Below, one piece after another: positions 22,545 to 30,960 of a DNA stretch of 64,000 nucleotides. The notes below the pieces were generated by a model that was given only the letters and a program-made list of their open reading frames with translations, had not been told where the DNA came from and ran no database searches. The DNA is from JAJPGZ01 sp038229295 (GTDB lineage: Bacteria; Verrucomicrobiota; Verrucomicrobiia; Chthoniobacterales; UBA10450), in NCBI GenBank assembly GCA_038229295.1, contig JBBROO010000001.1, positions 1 to 64,000 of the forward strand, written 5' to 3'. Each line of letters starts with the position of its first letter. Within the stretch, counting starts at the first letter, position 1. The translations under genes were made by a program, and so were the position numbers.

Positions 22545-24538
22545 GCCAGCCAAGCGTAAAGGATGAGGAGCGCGACCATGCCGATGGCGACCGCGCCGAG
22601 GTAAGTTTGGATTTGTCCGGAGTGTGCGGCGGACATCAAACGACCAAGGCCCCGTGCGCCGCCGACGCTTTCATCGACACCGGCGTTGATGGCGCGTTCG
22701 TCGACGCCTTTCGTGAAAATGCCAAACAATTGGCCTAACGAACCGAATCCGCGCACGAGCCCGTCCCAGACATAGTGATCCATCCAATCGGAGAGACGCG
22801 CGGCGGTTCTGCTCCAAAGGATGAAGCTTTCCTCGTAAAGTTCGTCGAGCCACATTTTGTTTTCGAGAAATCGAAAGAGGAATGGCTGCGCGCTTTCGAG
22901 CGGATCCAACTCCACATTACGATGTCGATCTTGCAGCGCGACGCGGCGATACATCAGAACTCCGAGACCAATTCCGGCAATGACCAGCGCGAGCGAAACG
23001 AAAAGCATCGGCTGGATCAATCGCGTTAGATCGAAGCGCGCGGTTTCTCCGTTGAGATAATCGTGCAACCACGGCCAAGCCGGCGTGAGCACGACGCCGA
23101 GAAAAATTGTGCAGAAGCCGAGCGCGACCAATGGCCGGGTCATGACCGGCGGGCTTTCGTGGGCGTGTTCGGAAGCCGCGCGCGGATTGCCAAAAAAAAC
23201 GTAGATCATCTGCCGCGTCATGTAGGCCGCGGTCAAAACGACACCCAGCATGATGAGGTAATGCGGTGCCTGTGATTTCGGCCAATGCGAAGTCGCGTGC
23301 AGGATTTCCTCTTTCGTCCACGCGCCGCAAAAGAAAAGTGGGACACCGCTCAACGCCATCATGCCGATCGCGTAGGTAATAAACGTCACCGGCATGAGCC
23401 GCCGCAGTCCGCCCATTTTGCGAATGTCCTGCTCATCGTGGCAGCCATGAATCACGGAGCCGGAACCGAGAAAGAGAAGCGCTTTGAAGAATCCGTGCGC
23501 GAGCAAATGCATGATGCCAGCCGCGACGCCACCTACGCCTAACGACACCATCATTAGGCCGAGTTGCGAGACGGTGGAGTAAGCGAGGATGCGTTTGATG
23601 TCGGATTGGGTGGCGGCGATGAGCGCGGCCATCAGACCAGTGACGACGCCGATCCAGACGACGACGGTCAGAGAAGGCGTGACGTCATTGATTGCGCCTA
23701 ACGAGAAGATGGGATAGACGCGCGCGACCAGAAACACACCGGCGGCGACCATGGTGGCGGCGTGGATCAATGCGCTGACTGGGGTCGGGCCTTCCATCGC
23801 GTCGGGCAACCAGACGTGCAGCGGAAATTGTCCGGACTTGCCGACCGCGCCACAGAAAATCAACAACGCGATCGACGTGGCGCTGCCGCCGAGCGCGAGA
23901 AGCGCAGCGTTTTCGAGACAACCGCGTCCGCCATCATAAAAGAGGAGCGTGCCGCTGCCGTGATAAAGCCAGACGAGGCCGAGGAAAAATCCGAGATCGC
24001 CGATACGTGTGGTGATGAATGCTTTTTTCGCGGCGGCGGCGGCGCTCGGTTTGTGAATCCAAAATCCGATGAGCAGATACGACGCGAGCCCGACCAATTC
24101 CCAGCAAACAAACAGCAGCAGTAAACTGTTTGCGATAACGACGCCGAGCATGGCGGCGGAGAAAAATGAGAGATAGGCGAAGAAGCGGGTGAAATTTTTG
24201 TCCGCCGCCATGTAGCCGATGCTGAAAACAAAAATGCACAGACTAACGAATGTGATCATTAAGAGCATCGCGGCGGTGAGCGGATCGAGCACCCAACCGA
24301 GCCGCAGCGCTTGTTCGCCGAAGGTGAACCAGATGAAGTTGTGGCCGGCGCGAAAGCCGGGCGCGCTCAGTGTTGGCAAGAAAGCTAAGATCGACATCGT
24401 CAACGCGACGATCTGGCCGACGATGGCGATGGCGGCGGCTGTTTTGCGGCGCGCGTTGTTAAAAGACAAGATCGACAACGAAGCCGCGAGAGGGATCGCG
24501 GGAATTAGCCAAAGATTTGTGACAATCCAGGGGTTCAT
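22541..24538 (-). CDS. nuoL: complex I subunit L
   Basis: 665 aa, ~16 helices, the distal antiporter-like subunit. 'LLLLFVCWELVGLASYLLIGFW' (helix 5 Glu), 'GKSGQFPLHVWLPDAMEGPTPVSALIHAATMVAAGVFLVAR' and 'ILAYSTVSQLGLMMVSLGVG' are diagnostic. The C-terminal ~120 residues contain the lateral helix that clamps the membrane arm. The start overlaps the nuoK stop by four bases. Proton translocation coupled to quinone reduction is the known family role. Confidence 0.97.
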   Translation of the reverse strand: MNPWIVTNLWLIPAIPLAASLSILSFNNARRKTAAAIAIVGQIVALTMSILAFLPTLSAPGFRAGHNFIWFTFGEQALRLGWVLDPLTAAMLLMITFVSLCIFVFSIGYMAADKNFTRFFAYLSFFSAAMLGVVIANSLLLLFVCWELVGLASYLLIGFWIHKPSAAAAAKKAFITTRIGDLGFFLGLVWLYHGSGTLLFYDGGRGCLENAALLALGGSATSIALLIFCGAVGKSGQFPLHVWLPDAMEGPTPVSALIHAATMVAAGVFLVARVYPIFSLGAINDVTPSLTVVVWIGVVTGLMAALIAATQSDIKRILAYSTVSQLGLMMVSLGVGGVAAGIMHLLAHGFFKALLFLGSGSVIHGCHDEQDIRKMGGLRRLMPVTFITYAIGMMALSGVPLFFCGAWTKEEILHATSHWPKSQAPHYLIMLGVVLTAAYMTRQMIYVFFGNPRAASEHAHESPPVMTRPLVALGFCTIFLGVVLTPAWPWLHDYLNGETARFDLTRLIQPMLFVSLALVIAGIGLGVLMYRRVALQDRHRNVELDPLESAQPFLFRFLENKMWLDELYEESFILWSRTAARLSDWMDHYVWDGLVRGFGSLGQLFGIFTKGVDERAINAGVDESVGGARGLGRLMSAAHSGQIQTYLGAVAIGMVALLILYAWLA

Positions 24539-24849
24539 CCTTTTAGCTGGTCGAGCTCATCGACATTCGTGGTTCGATAATGCCGATAGACCGCGATGAT
24601 GAGGGAGAGGCCGACGGCCGCTTCCGCGGCGGCAATGGCGATGGCAAAAATCGCGACCATCACGCCGGTGGGTTGTTGCGTTGGCGGACCGAAACGCCAG
24701 AACGCGACGAAATTTAGATTCGCGGCGGTGAGCATGATCTCGATGCCGATCAAAATGAAAATGGCATGTCGCCGACTGAGCGCGGCGAGCAATCCGATGC
24801 AGAACAGCGCGGCGGAGGCGATGAGGAAGAGTTGGAGCGTCGGTGTCAT
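24535..24849 (-). CDS. nuoK: complex I subunit K
   Basis: 104 aa, three membrane helices: 'LQLFLIASAALFCIGLLAAL', 'HAIFILIGIEIMLTAANLNFVAF' with the conserved membrane Glu, and 'VMVAIFAIAIAAAEAAVGLSLIIAVYRHY' with a second Glu. The family start is 'MTPTLQLFLIASA' at 24849; the frame runs open upstream to 24930, but that part lies in the structured repeat element and should not be included. The stop overlaps nuoL by four bases. Confidence 0.96.
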   Translation of the reverse strand: MTPTLQLFLIASAALFCIGLLAALSRRHAIFILIGIEIMLTAANLNFVAFWRFGPPTQQPTGVMVAIFAIAIAAAEAAVGLSLIIAVYRHYRTTNVDELDQLKG

Positions 24850-24869
24850 CGCGCGGAATTTCTGACTCT

Positions 24870-25029
24870 GGGGAGCACAGGCCGCTGGCCTGTTGTTCGC
24901 GGCAGCTTGCCGCGAACCGCTGGTGCGCAACCGGAGGACTCGTTAGCCGATTTATGGTTCGCGAGCCAAATGTGAAAGAAGCATTCGGCACGGCGGCCGA
25001 ATGCAACAGGCTGGCAGCCTGTGCTCCCC
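24870..25029. repeat. structured MITE-like element between nuoJ and nuoK
   Basis: 160 bp bounded by near-identical 25-bp inverted arms (24870-24894 and 25005-25029; two mismatches), enclosing two perfect hairpins: GTTCGCGGCA/TGCCGCGAAC at 24895-24917 and GCATTCGG/CCGAATGC at 24981-25004. One arm recurs alone at ~9686-9712 and ~10230-10256. It occupies nearly all of the nuoJ-nuoK gap (24850-25054). No gene is encoded. It resembles non-autonomous palindromic elements; as RNA it would fold into a cruciform inside the nuo transcript. Confidence 0.8.
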
Positions 25030-25054
25030 AGATGAAGAGATGCGCGTGTGGGCA

Positions 25055-25537
25055 TCAGTTTTTTTCCTCCATCACGAGAACGAGCGCGCCGATGAGCGCG
25101 GCGGTGAGCAGCAACCCGACGCATTGCAGCGGCCAGATGTAATCGGTCATCAACACTTCACCGATGCGCTTGACCGTGAGGATGTCGATCTTTCGCGGGG
25201 CGATGGCAACGGCGGGCGTTTTCAAAATCGCCCAGCTCAAAGCGCCGAACACAACTAACGCGATGATGACGCCGCCCCAGTTGAAGTCGCGTTCCTTTTC
25301 GGCGTCACGCCGCGTCAGCAGAATCGTGAACACGATGAGCACCGCGACGGCGCCGATGTAAACGAAGATTTGGACGAGTCCGACGAACTCCGCGCCGAGA
25401 TAAAAATAGAACGCAGCGACGCCGACGAATGCGAGCGCGAATCCGAGCGCGGCGTGGATTAATTTCGGCAACAACGCGGCGGCGAGCGCGGAGGCGAGCG
25501 TGAAAACGGAAATGAAAATGAAAGGGACGTGGTTCAT
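25055..25537 (-). CDS. nuoJ: complex I subunit J
   Basis: 160 aa, five helices: 'FIFISVFTLASALAAALL', 'IHAALGFALAFVGVAAFYFYLGAEFVGLVQIFVYIGAVAVLIVFTILLT', then 'GGVIIALVVFGALSWAIL' and 'VGLLLTAALIGALVLVM'. The pattern 'AEFVGLVQIFVYIGAVAVLIVF' is diagnostic for NuoJ. The ATG at 25537 overlaps the nuoH stop by four bases; the much longer open frame to 26068 is antisense-like read-through of nuoH and is rejected. A periplasmic-side insert 'TPAVAIAPRKIDILTVKRIGEVLMTDY' carries the repeated 10-bp word. Confidence 0.96.
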   Translation of the reverse strand: MNHVPFIFISVFTLASALAAALLPKLIHAALGFALAFVGVAAFYFYLGAEFVGLVQIFVYIGAVAVLIVFTILLTRRDAEKERDFNWGGVIIALVVFGALSWAILKTPAVAIAPRKIDILTVKRIGEVLMTDYIWPLQCVGLLLTAALIGALVLVMEEKN

Positions 25538-26724
25538 TCCGCGAAACGATAGGTGCGCGGCGCGAATTTCTTTTTCGTGTCGAGCAAGATCGACAAGGTG
25601 AAATAAACGAGCGCGACTATGCCTAACGACCACAGCCAGCCGGCCAGTCGACGACCTTGATAATGCCAGACCGCGGCCGAGATCACACAGGTGAACGCCA
25701 TTGGCAGCATGAACTTCCAGGCGAAGTTCATCACTTGATCGACGCGCGTTCGCGGCAAGGTTCCGCGGATCCAAATGAAAACGAAAAGCAAGATCGACAA
25801 CTTGGCGAAGAACCAAACGTAACTCGGAATGAATTGTAAGATCGACATGGGCGCGTGCCAGCCGCCGAGAAACAATGTCACGGCAAGTCCGGTGAGCGCG
25901 AACATTCCAAAATATTCCGCCTGGAAAAATGTGGCGTATTTGAAACCGGAATATTCGGTCATGTGTCCGGCGACAATTTCCGATTCGCCTTCGGGCACAT
26001 CGAATGGTGTGCGGTTCGATTCGACCAGACCGGAAACGAAAAAGAGAAGGAACGCGGCCGCGCCCCAAGGAGTGAAGACGAACCAGTGCGGCAAAATGCC
26101 TAACGAATAGTTGCTTTGGGCGGCGACGATCGCGTCCGGCGTGAGCGAGCCGACGACCATCACGACCGGGAGCACGGTGATGATGAGCGGCAATTCGTAG
26201 CTGATCATTTGCGCGATGGCGCGCATGGCGCCGAGCATGGAGAATTTATTGTTGCTGCCCCAGCCGGCCATGAAGACGGCAAGTTCCGTTGTCGATCCAA
26301 CGGCGAAGAAAAATAAAATTCCGCCGTCGATGGTGAATGGCGTCATGTTTCGTCCATAAGGAATTACGCCGAGCGCGAGAATGGCGGTGGCTGCGATCAG
26401 GATTGGCGCGAGGAAATGGACAACTTTGTCCGCGCGCGCGGGGACGATGTCTTCCTTGATCAACATTTTGATGCCGTCGGCCACGGGTTGAAAAAGTCCG
26501 AAGGGTCCAACGCGATTTGGGCCGTACCGATTTTGAATGCGGCCGAGAATTTTTCGCTCGAGCACGGAGATGAGGGCAAAGATCGACAAGAAGACGCCGA
26601 GGAGCGCGGCGATGTTGATGAGGCTCGATGCGATTTGCAGAACCCAATCGGGCGCGTGCGCGATCGGCGACAGCAATTGCTGTTTTCCGAGAACAAAAAT
26701 CTGGTCGATGAAGTCGCCGGTCAC
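25534..26724 (-). CDS. nuoH: complex I subunit H
   Basis: 396 aa, eight or more helices, the quinone-channel subunit. 'ERKILGRIQNRYGPNRVGPFGLFQPVADGIKMLIKED' and 'ELAVFMAGWGSNNKFSMLGAMRAIAQMISYELPL' are the classic blocks, followed by 'NRTPFDVPEGESEIVAGHMTEYSGFKYATFF'. An N-terminal extension (~35 residues) precedes helix 1. First gene of the minus-strand nuo block, 33 bp after the MFS gene's stop, so it may be read from the MFS promoter or an internal one. Several AAGATCGACA words occur within it. Confidence 0.97.
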   Translation of the reverse strand: MTGDFIDQIFVLGKQQLLSPIAHAPDWVLQIASSLINIAALLGVFLSIFALISVLERKILGRIQNRYGPNRVGPFGLFQPVADGIKMLIKEDIVPARADKVVHFLAPILIAATAILALGVIPYGRNMTPFTIDGGILFFFAVGSTTELAVFMAGWGSNNKFSMLGAMRAIAQMISYELPLIITVLPVVMVVGSLTPDAIVAAQSNYSLGILPHWFVFTPWGAAAFLLFFVSGLVESNRTPFDVPEGESEIVAGHMTEYSGFKYATFFQAEYFGMFALTGLAVTLFLGGWHAPMSILQFIPSYVWFFAKLSILLFVFIWIRGTLPRTRVDQVMNFAWKFMLPMAFTCVISAAVWHYQGRRLAGWLWSLGIVALVYFTLSILLDTKKKFAPRTYRFAE

Positions 26725-26757
26725 GCTCGATGAGAAAAGCGGTGGGCGATTGTTTAA

Positions 26758-27984
26758 TCAAGGCCGAATCGTTTTGCCACGACTCAGGATTTTCTGGAGA
26801 ACCGCTAGCGCGAGCAGTGTGAAAACAATCGCCGCGAGCGCTTCACCGATCAGCATCCACGCGGTGCCGAAGCGATCGTGCACCCAGCCATTCACTCCCG
26901 TCATATAAACAACCGGAATATTTCCGAGCGAAGAGAGCGTGGCGTATTTCGTAGAGGCCGCGCCGCGCCCGATGGCAAAAAGAATGATGGCGGAGAACGC
27001 AGCGTAAGCCATGCCGACAAAAAAAGCGTAGGTGATAACACCGATCGCAAATGTTTGCGGTGTGCGCGGAAAGATCGACATGGCGATGGCGACGAATGCG
27101 AGTGCGACACCCGATCCGAAGTAAGACCACCACCGCCCAACGCGGTCCGCGATCCAACCGCCGGCGAAGCATCCAACTGCGCTGAGAAGGCCATTGAGAA
27201 TGCCGGCTACGAGCGCGACCCGATCCGGCTCCGCGTTCCAATCCGGCGCAACGGCTGACCAGAGACCGTTCATCGCGCCCGCGCCGATCGGGGACATCAC
27301 GAGCACAATGGTGAAAAGCGGAATGGCGTGGCGCAGCATGTCGAAAATATCGCGACCGAGAATTCGCATGCGTTCGCGGATCGTTTCCGTCGAAACGATG
27401 CGCACGTCCGATGCAAAATAAATGACCGCGGCCGAAGCGAGCATCGCGACGGCCAAAACGCCCCCCGCGATTTCCTTCGAGAAATGGCTGGCCAGCCAAA
27501 CGCCCGCGCCACCGCCGAGGCCGGTGCCACCGAGATTCCCCGCCTGATACCATCCCGCCGCGCGCCCCTTTGCTTCATCGGCAACGGTGTGCGCCATCAA
27601 TCCGCCGACCGGCAACACGATCAACGTTCCCGCCACCTGCGAAATAAAAACCACCGCCATCAAGAGTCCGATGGCGTTGTGCTGAATCGGAATGAATCCG
27701 AGCAGGAGTAGCGTCGCGGCGGCGATCGCCAGCCCTAACAAATACCAACGTCTCGCCGTCAGCGTCAGGTCGGCCACTGGTCCCCAGAGAAAGCGCCAGA
27801 GATTTGCGGCCACGCCAACGGCGGCAATCGATGCGGCCATTGCCACCGAAAATCCGGCGCGCGTCAGAACGAACGGCAGCGTGATTGAAACAAAACCGCT
27901 GCTGATTCCGTAAGGGAGCACCAGAAAAAAGAAAGTTATCGGTGCGGTAGATTGACGCGCGCGCCGGACTGCGGCGTTATTCAT
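26758..27984 (-). CDS. MFS transporter
   Basis: 408 aa, twelve helices. 'FFFLVLPYGISSGFVSITLPFVLTRAGFSVAMAASIAAVGVAANLWRFLWGPVADL' looks like the AmpG/PAT-type branch of the major facilitator superfamily (muropeptide or acetyl-CoA permeases), with a 'GPVADLTLTARRWYLLGL' loop and 'GLMAHTVADEAKGRAAGWYQAGNLGGTGLGGGAG' in helix 5. Substrate cannot be set. It lies between the two nuo blocks: co-oriented with nuoH and 64 bp divergent from nuoA. The nuoA/MFS intergenic region must contain both promoters. Confidence 0.85.
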   Translation of the reverse strand: MNNAAVRRARQSTAPITFFFLVLPYGISSGFVSITLPFVLTRAGFSVAMAASIAAVGVAANLWRFLWGPVADLTLTARRWYLLGLAIAAATLLLLGFIPIQHNAIGLLMAVVFISQVAGTLIVLPVGGLMAHTVADEAKGRAAGWYQAGNLGGTGLGGGAGVWLASHFSKEIAGGVLAVAMLASAAVIYFASDVRIVSTETIRERMRILGRDIFDMLRHAIPLFTIVLVMSPIGAGAMNGLWSAVAPDWNAEPDRVALVAGILNGLLSAVGCFAGGWIADRVGRWWSYFGSGVALAFVAIAMSIFPRTPQTFAIGVITYAFFVGMAYAAFSAIILFAIGRGAASTKYATLSSLGNIPVVYMTGVNGWVHDRFGTAWMLIGEALAAIVFTLLALAVLQKILSRGKTIRP

Positions 27985-28048
27985 CAGGCATGACTGACAG
28001 AATGCGCTGGCGCGCGCAAGCCGGCTCCAGTAACAAGATCGACAACAG

Positions 28049-28423
28049 GTGACTCCAAATCCCTACGTCTTCATCGTTATTTTCTGCGGCGTTGCTTTGG
28101 TTTTTCCATTGTTGCCGCTGGCGCTGGCCTGGCTGTGGCGAAAAGTTTTCCAACCGCCGAAGCCGGGTGCGCAAAAGAATGCGACCTACGAATGCGGTGT
28201 GGAGTCGTTAGGCGACGCGCAGATTCAATTTCGATCGCAGTATTATTTGTACGCGATCATTTTTTTAATCTTCGACGTCGAGGCGATTTTCCTGGTGCCG
28301 TTCGCGGTGGCGTTTACCGGATTGCCCGTGGGAGCGTTCATGTCGATCTTAGTGTTCCTGTTGCTGCTCATCGAAGGACTGGTTTGGGCGTGGAGCAAAG
28401 GCTGTTTAGATTGGGGGAAGTGA
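28049..28423 (+). CDS. nuoA: complex I subunit A
   Basis: 124 aa, three membrane helices, 'ATYECGVESLGDAQIQFRSQYYLYAIIFLIFDVEAIFLVPFAV' being the NuoA signature with the conserved 'YECG', 'FDVE' and quinone-loop residues. The start is a GTG (28049-28051) preceded by an AAGATCGACA word and a weak 'ACAG' site; no better ATG exists in frame before helix 1. First gene of the plus-strand nuoABCDI block; its stop overlaps nuoB's ATG by one base (TGATG). Confidence 0.95.
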   Translation: MTPNPYVFIVIFCGVALVFPLLPLALAWLWRKVFQPPKPGAQKNATYECGVESLGDAQIQFRSQYYLYAIIFLIFDVEAIFLVPFAVAFTGLPVGAFMSILVFLLLLIEGLVWAWSKGCLDWGK

Positions 28424-29046
28424 TGAGCGATCAGATCGACGAGGGATTGCGCAACGAACTGCAAAAGCAGGGCATCTGGGTCACGTCGATGCAGGAGCTT
28501 TACAATTGGGGGCGGAAGAATTCGATCTGGCCACTGCAATTCGGGCTCGCTTGTTGCGCCATCGAAATGATCGCGACCGCAGCTTCGCGTTATGATCTGG
28601 CGCGATTTGGCGGCGAAGTTTTTCGGCCGTCACCACGACAAGCCGATCTCATGATTGTCGCCGGCACGGTCACAAAAAAAATGGCGCCGCAAATCGTTAG
28701 GCTCTACAACCAAATGCCGGATCCGAAGTACGTCATTTCGATGGGCGCGTGCGCGATTTCGGGCGGGCCGTTCAAGCAAGGCTACAACGTGCTCAAGGGC
28801 ATCGACCGATACATCCCGGTCGATGTTTACATTCCCGGTTGCCCGCCGCGACCGGAAGCACTGCTGCACGCGTTCATGGAACTGCAACGCAAGATCGACA
28901 ATCAGAAACTGACCGGCGCAGATAAAGCCGCTCATCTTAATAAAGAACAGGTAAGCGAGTTTCCAGTGCCGGCGTTCGGCGCGCATGATTTGGAGCCAGC
29001 GGCAAATCCGAACATCTTTCATCCGCCGGCGATCGAGCGCGCTTGA
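28423..29046 (+). CDS. nuoB: complex I subunit B ([4Fe-4S] N2)
   Basis: 207 aa. The four ligands of cluster N2 are present: Cys44-Cys45 in 'GLACCAIEM', Cys110 in 'ISMGACAISGG' and Cys140 in 'YIPGCPPRPEA'. N2 passes electrons to quinone at the NuoB/NuoD/NuoH junction. The C-terminal ~40 residues ('ADKAAHLNKEQVSEFPVPAFGAHDLEPAANPN', in parts) are a lineage-type extension. The ATG overlaps nuoA's stop by one base and its TGA overlaps nuoC's ATG. Confidence 0.97.
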   Translation: MSDQIDEGLRNELQKQGIWVTSMQELYNWGRKNSIWPLQFGLACCAIEMIATAASRYDLARFGGEVFRPSPRQADLMIVAGTVTKKMAPQIVRLYNQMPDPKYVISMGACAISGGPFKQGYNVLKGIDRYIPVDVYIPGCPPRPEALLHAFMELQRKIDNQKLTGADKAAHLNKEQVSEFPVPAFGAHDLEPAANPNIFHPPAIERA

Positions 29047-29714
29047 TGGAATCGCTGGAGCAAATCAAAGCGCGCGCGGAAGCGGCCGTGCCCGGAGCGA
29101 AGATCGACATCGTGCCGAATGCGAGTCCGTCGCAGCAATTGTCGCTCAAGATCGACAACCAACATGCGGCGGCCGTCGCGAAATTTATGCGGGACGATCC
29201 GGCGCTGCGCCTGGACTTTTGTTCGAATGTGACCGGAGTCGATTGGCTCGATCGCACGGTGAAGAAGACGATCAAAGTGAAACAGATGGTCGATGGCGTG
29301 GAGAAAGATGTCGATCAAACGACGGAAGAGTTTTTTCCGGGTTATCTCGAAGCGGTTTATCACCTCTACTCGATCGCGCACAAACATGGGCCGGTGATTA
29401 TTCGGATGCAGACGGCGAATCGCACCGAAGCGCATTTGCCTTCGCTGACATCGATCTGGCGCAGCGCCGAGTTTCAGGAGCGCGAAATTTTCGATCTCTA
29501 CGGAATCAAGTTTGATGGACATGTCGATCTTCGCCGCATTTTGATGTGGGATGAGTTTGAAGATTTTCCGATGCGAAAAGATTATCGGGAACCGGACGAT
29601 TACGAATACGAGCCGACACCGCATGACGATGTGCTCGAGAAAGCGAAGCAGCATTACGCGCCACGGCCAGAACTCGACGGCGCCGAGAAGCTAACCGCGC
29701 AGCAAACAGAGTGA
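29046..29714 (+). CDS. nuoC: complex I subunit C (30 kDa)
   Basis: 222 aa. The C-terminal part carries the 30-kDa subunit signature 'SIWRSAEFQEREIFDLYGIKFDGHVDLRRILMWDEFEDFPMRKDY'. It is a separate polypeptide, not fused to NuoD. ATG 29046 is preferred to the TTG at 29043; it overlaps the nuoB stop. 'DQTTEEFFPGYLEAVYHLYS' contains an insertion compared with E. coli. Three TGTCGATCTT-type words are inside the gene. A large hairpin follows before nuoD. Confidence 0.95.
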   Translation: MESLEQIKARAEAAVPGAKIDIVPNASPSQQLSLKIDNQHAAAVAKFMRDDPALRLDFCSNVTGVDWLDRTVKKTIKVKQMVDGVEKDVDQTTEEFFPGYLEAVYHLYSIAHKHGPVIIRMQTANRTEAHLPSLTSIWRSAEFQEREIFDLYGIKFDGHVDLRRILMWDEFEDFPMRKDYREPDDYEYEPTPHDDVLEKAKQHYAPRPELDGAEKLTAQQTE

Positions 29715-29717
29715 TGT

Positions 29718-29791
29718 CCACAGATTACGCAGATTTACACAGATTGATTTTCTGCGGTCTGAGAATCTGTGAAAATCTGCGTAATCTGTGG
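29718..29791. repeat. 28-bp inverted-repeat hairpin between nuoC and nuoD
   Basis: Arms 29718-29745 and 29764-29791 are complementary at 27 of 28 positions (loop 18 nt). The sequence begins CCACAGATTACGCAGATT. A decayed partial copy lies around 9837-9900. In mRNA it would form a very stable stem just upstream of nuoD's ATG (29803), partly covering the ribosome-binding region. Confidence 0.9.
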
Positions 29792-29802
29792 ATGAATTTC
29801 TG

Positions 29803-30960
29803 ATGACTGTCGGATTTCAAGAATTGAAGCAAGCGCCGCCGAAAATGAGCGCGCGTCTTCAAGGCGAATTGATGGAGGTGTCGATGGGGCCGCAGCATCC
29901 ATCGACTCACGGCGTGTTCCGCATGAACGTCGCGCTCGATGGCGAGATCGTGCGCAAGCTCAAACCGGTCTTCGGTTATCTGCATCGCAATCACGAAAAG
30001 ATCGGCGAGAACACGAGCTATCTCGGTTCGATGCCGTACACGGATCGGCTCGATTATTTTTGTTCGATGACGAATAACTGGGCTTACGCGCTCAGCGTCG
30101 AAAAACTCGCCGGCATCGAAGTTCCGGAGCGCGCTGAGTATCTGCGCATCATTTTGGCCGAGTTGACGCGACTTCAGAATCACGTCTCACTGCTCGGATT
30201 TTTGCTCAGCGACATGGGCGCGTGGGGAACGCCGCTGATGTATGCGTTCCGCGAGCGCGAGAAGATTCTCGATCTTTTCGAATCGCTCTCCGGCTCGCGC
30301 ATGATGTGCGATTACATGCGCTTCGGCGGCTGCCGGGTTGATGCGGGCGATGATTGGATGTTGCGAGCAAAGGCGATTGTCGATCTTTTCCCGAAGTTTC
30401 TCGATGAGTTCGAGAACCTCATTGTCTCGAACGAAATCCTGATCGCGCGCACGCAGCACGTCGGCAAACTTTCGGCCGAGCTGGCGATCAGCGCCGGCAT
30501 TACTGGCCCGATGCTGCGCGCGTCCGGCGTGAACTACGACATTCGCAAGATCGACAACTACGGATTTTACCCGCGCTTCAAATTCCGCGTGCCGTTAGGC
30601 GACCACGGCGATTGCTACGATCGCCTGATGATGCGCGTGTTGGAATTGCGCGAGAGCTTGTCGATCTTGCAACAAGCATTTACGCAGATACAACCCGGGC
30701 CGGTGATGAATCCGAAAGTGAAAGTGCGCGCGTTTCGTCCGCCGATTGGCGAAGCGTATGGACGGATCGAAGGGCCGAAAGGCGAACTCGGTTTCTATTT
30801 GATCAGCGATGGGACGGCGAACCCGTATCGTTATCGCGTCCGCCCGCCGAGTTTCATCAACCTGACTATCTTGGAAGATATGTGCCTCGGTCACACCGTC
30901 GCTGATGTGATGGTGATTCTTGGCAGCATCGACATTGTCATGGGAGAAGTGGATCGATGA
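29803..30960 (+). CDS. nuoD: complex I subunit D (49 kDa)
   Basis: 385 aa. 'MSMGPQHPSTHGVFR' (here 'SMGPQHPSTHGVFRMNVALDGE'), 'GYLHRNHEKIGE' and 'TELTRLQNHV'-like 'AELTRLQNHVSLLG' are diagnostic; the His/Tyr of the quinone site are in 'HPSTHG' and 'SYLGSMPYTDRLDY'. ATG 29803 is chosen; a GTG at 29788 lies inside the hairpin arm and has no family support. The stop overlaps nuoI's ATG by four bases. Confidence 0.97.
   Translation: MTVGFQELKQAPPKMSARLQGELMEVSMGPQHPSTHGVFRMNVALDGEIVRKLKPVFGYLHRNHEKIGENTSYLGSMPYTDRLDYFCSMTNNWAYALSVEKLAGIEVPERAEYLRIILAELTRLQNHVSLLGFLLSDMGAWGTPLMYAFREREKILDLFESLSGSRMMCDYMRFGGCRVDAGDDWMLRAKAIVDLFPKFLDEFENLIVSNEILIARTQHVGKLSAELAISAGITGPMLRASGVNYDIRKIDNYGFYPRFKFRVPLGDHGDCYDRLMMRVLELRESLSILQQAFTQIQPGPVMNPKVKVRAFRPPIGEAYGRIEGPKGELGFYLISDGTANPYRYRVRPPSFINLTILEDMCLGHTVADVMVILGSIDIVMGEVDR

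Noticed and set aside
25055..26068. Long open frame extending nuoJ upstream (336 aa)
   Set aside because: The extra N-terminal half is out-of-frame read-through of nuoH; the NuoJ family start is at 25537, overlapping the nuoH stop.
29788..29802. GTG at 29788 as the nuoD start
   Set aside because: It lies in a hairpin arm of a dispersed repeat; the ATG at 29803 precedes the conserved N-terminus.
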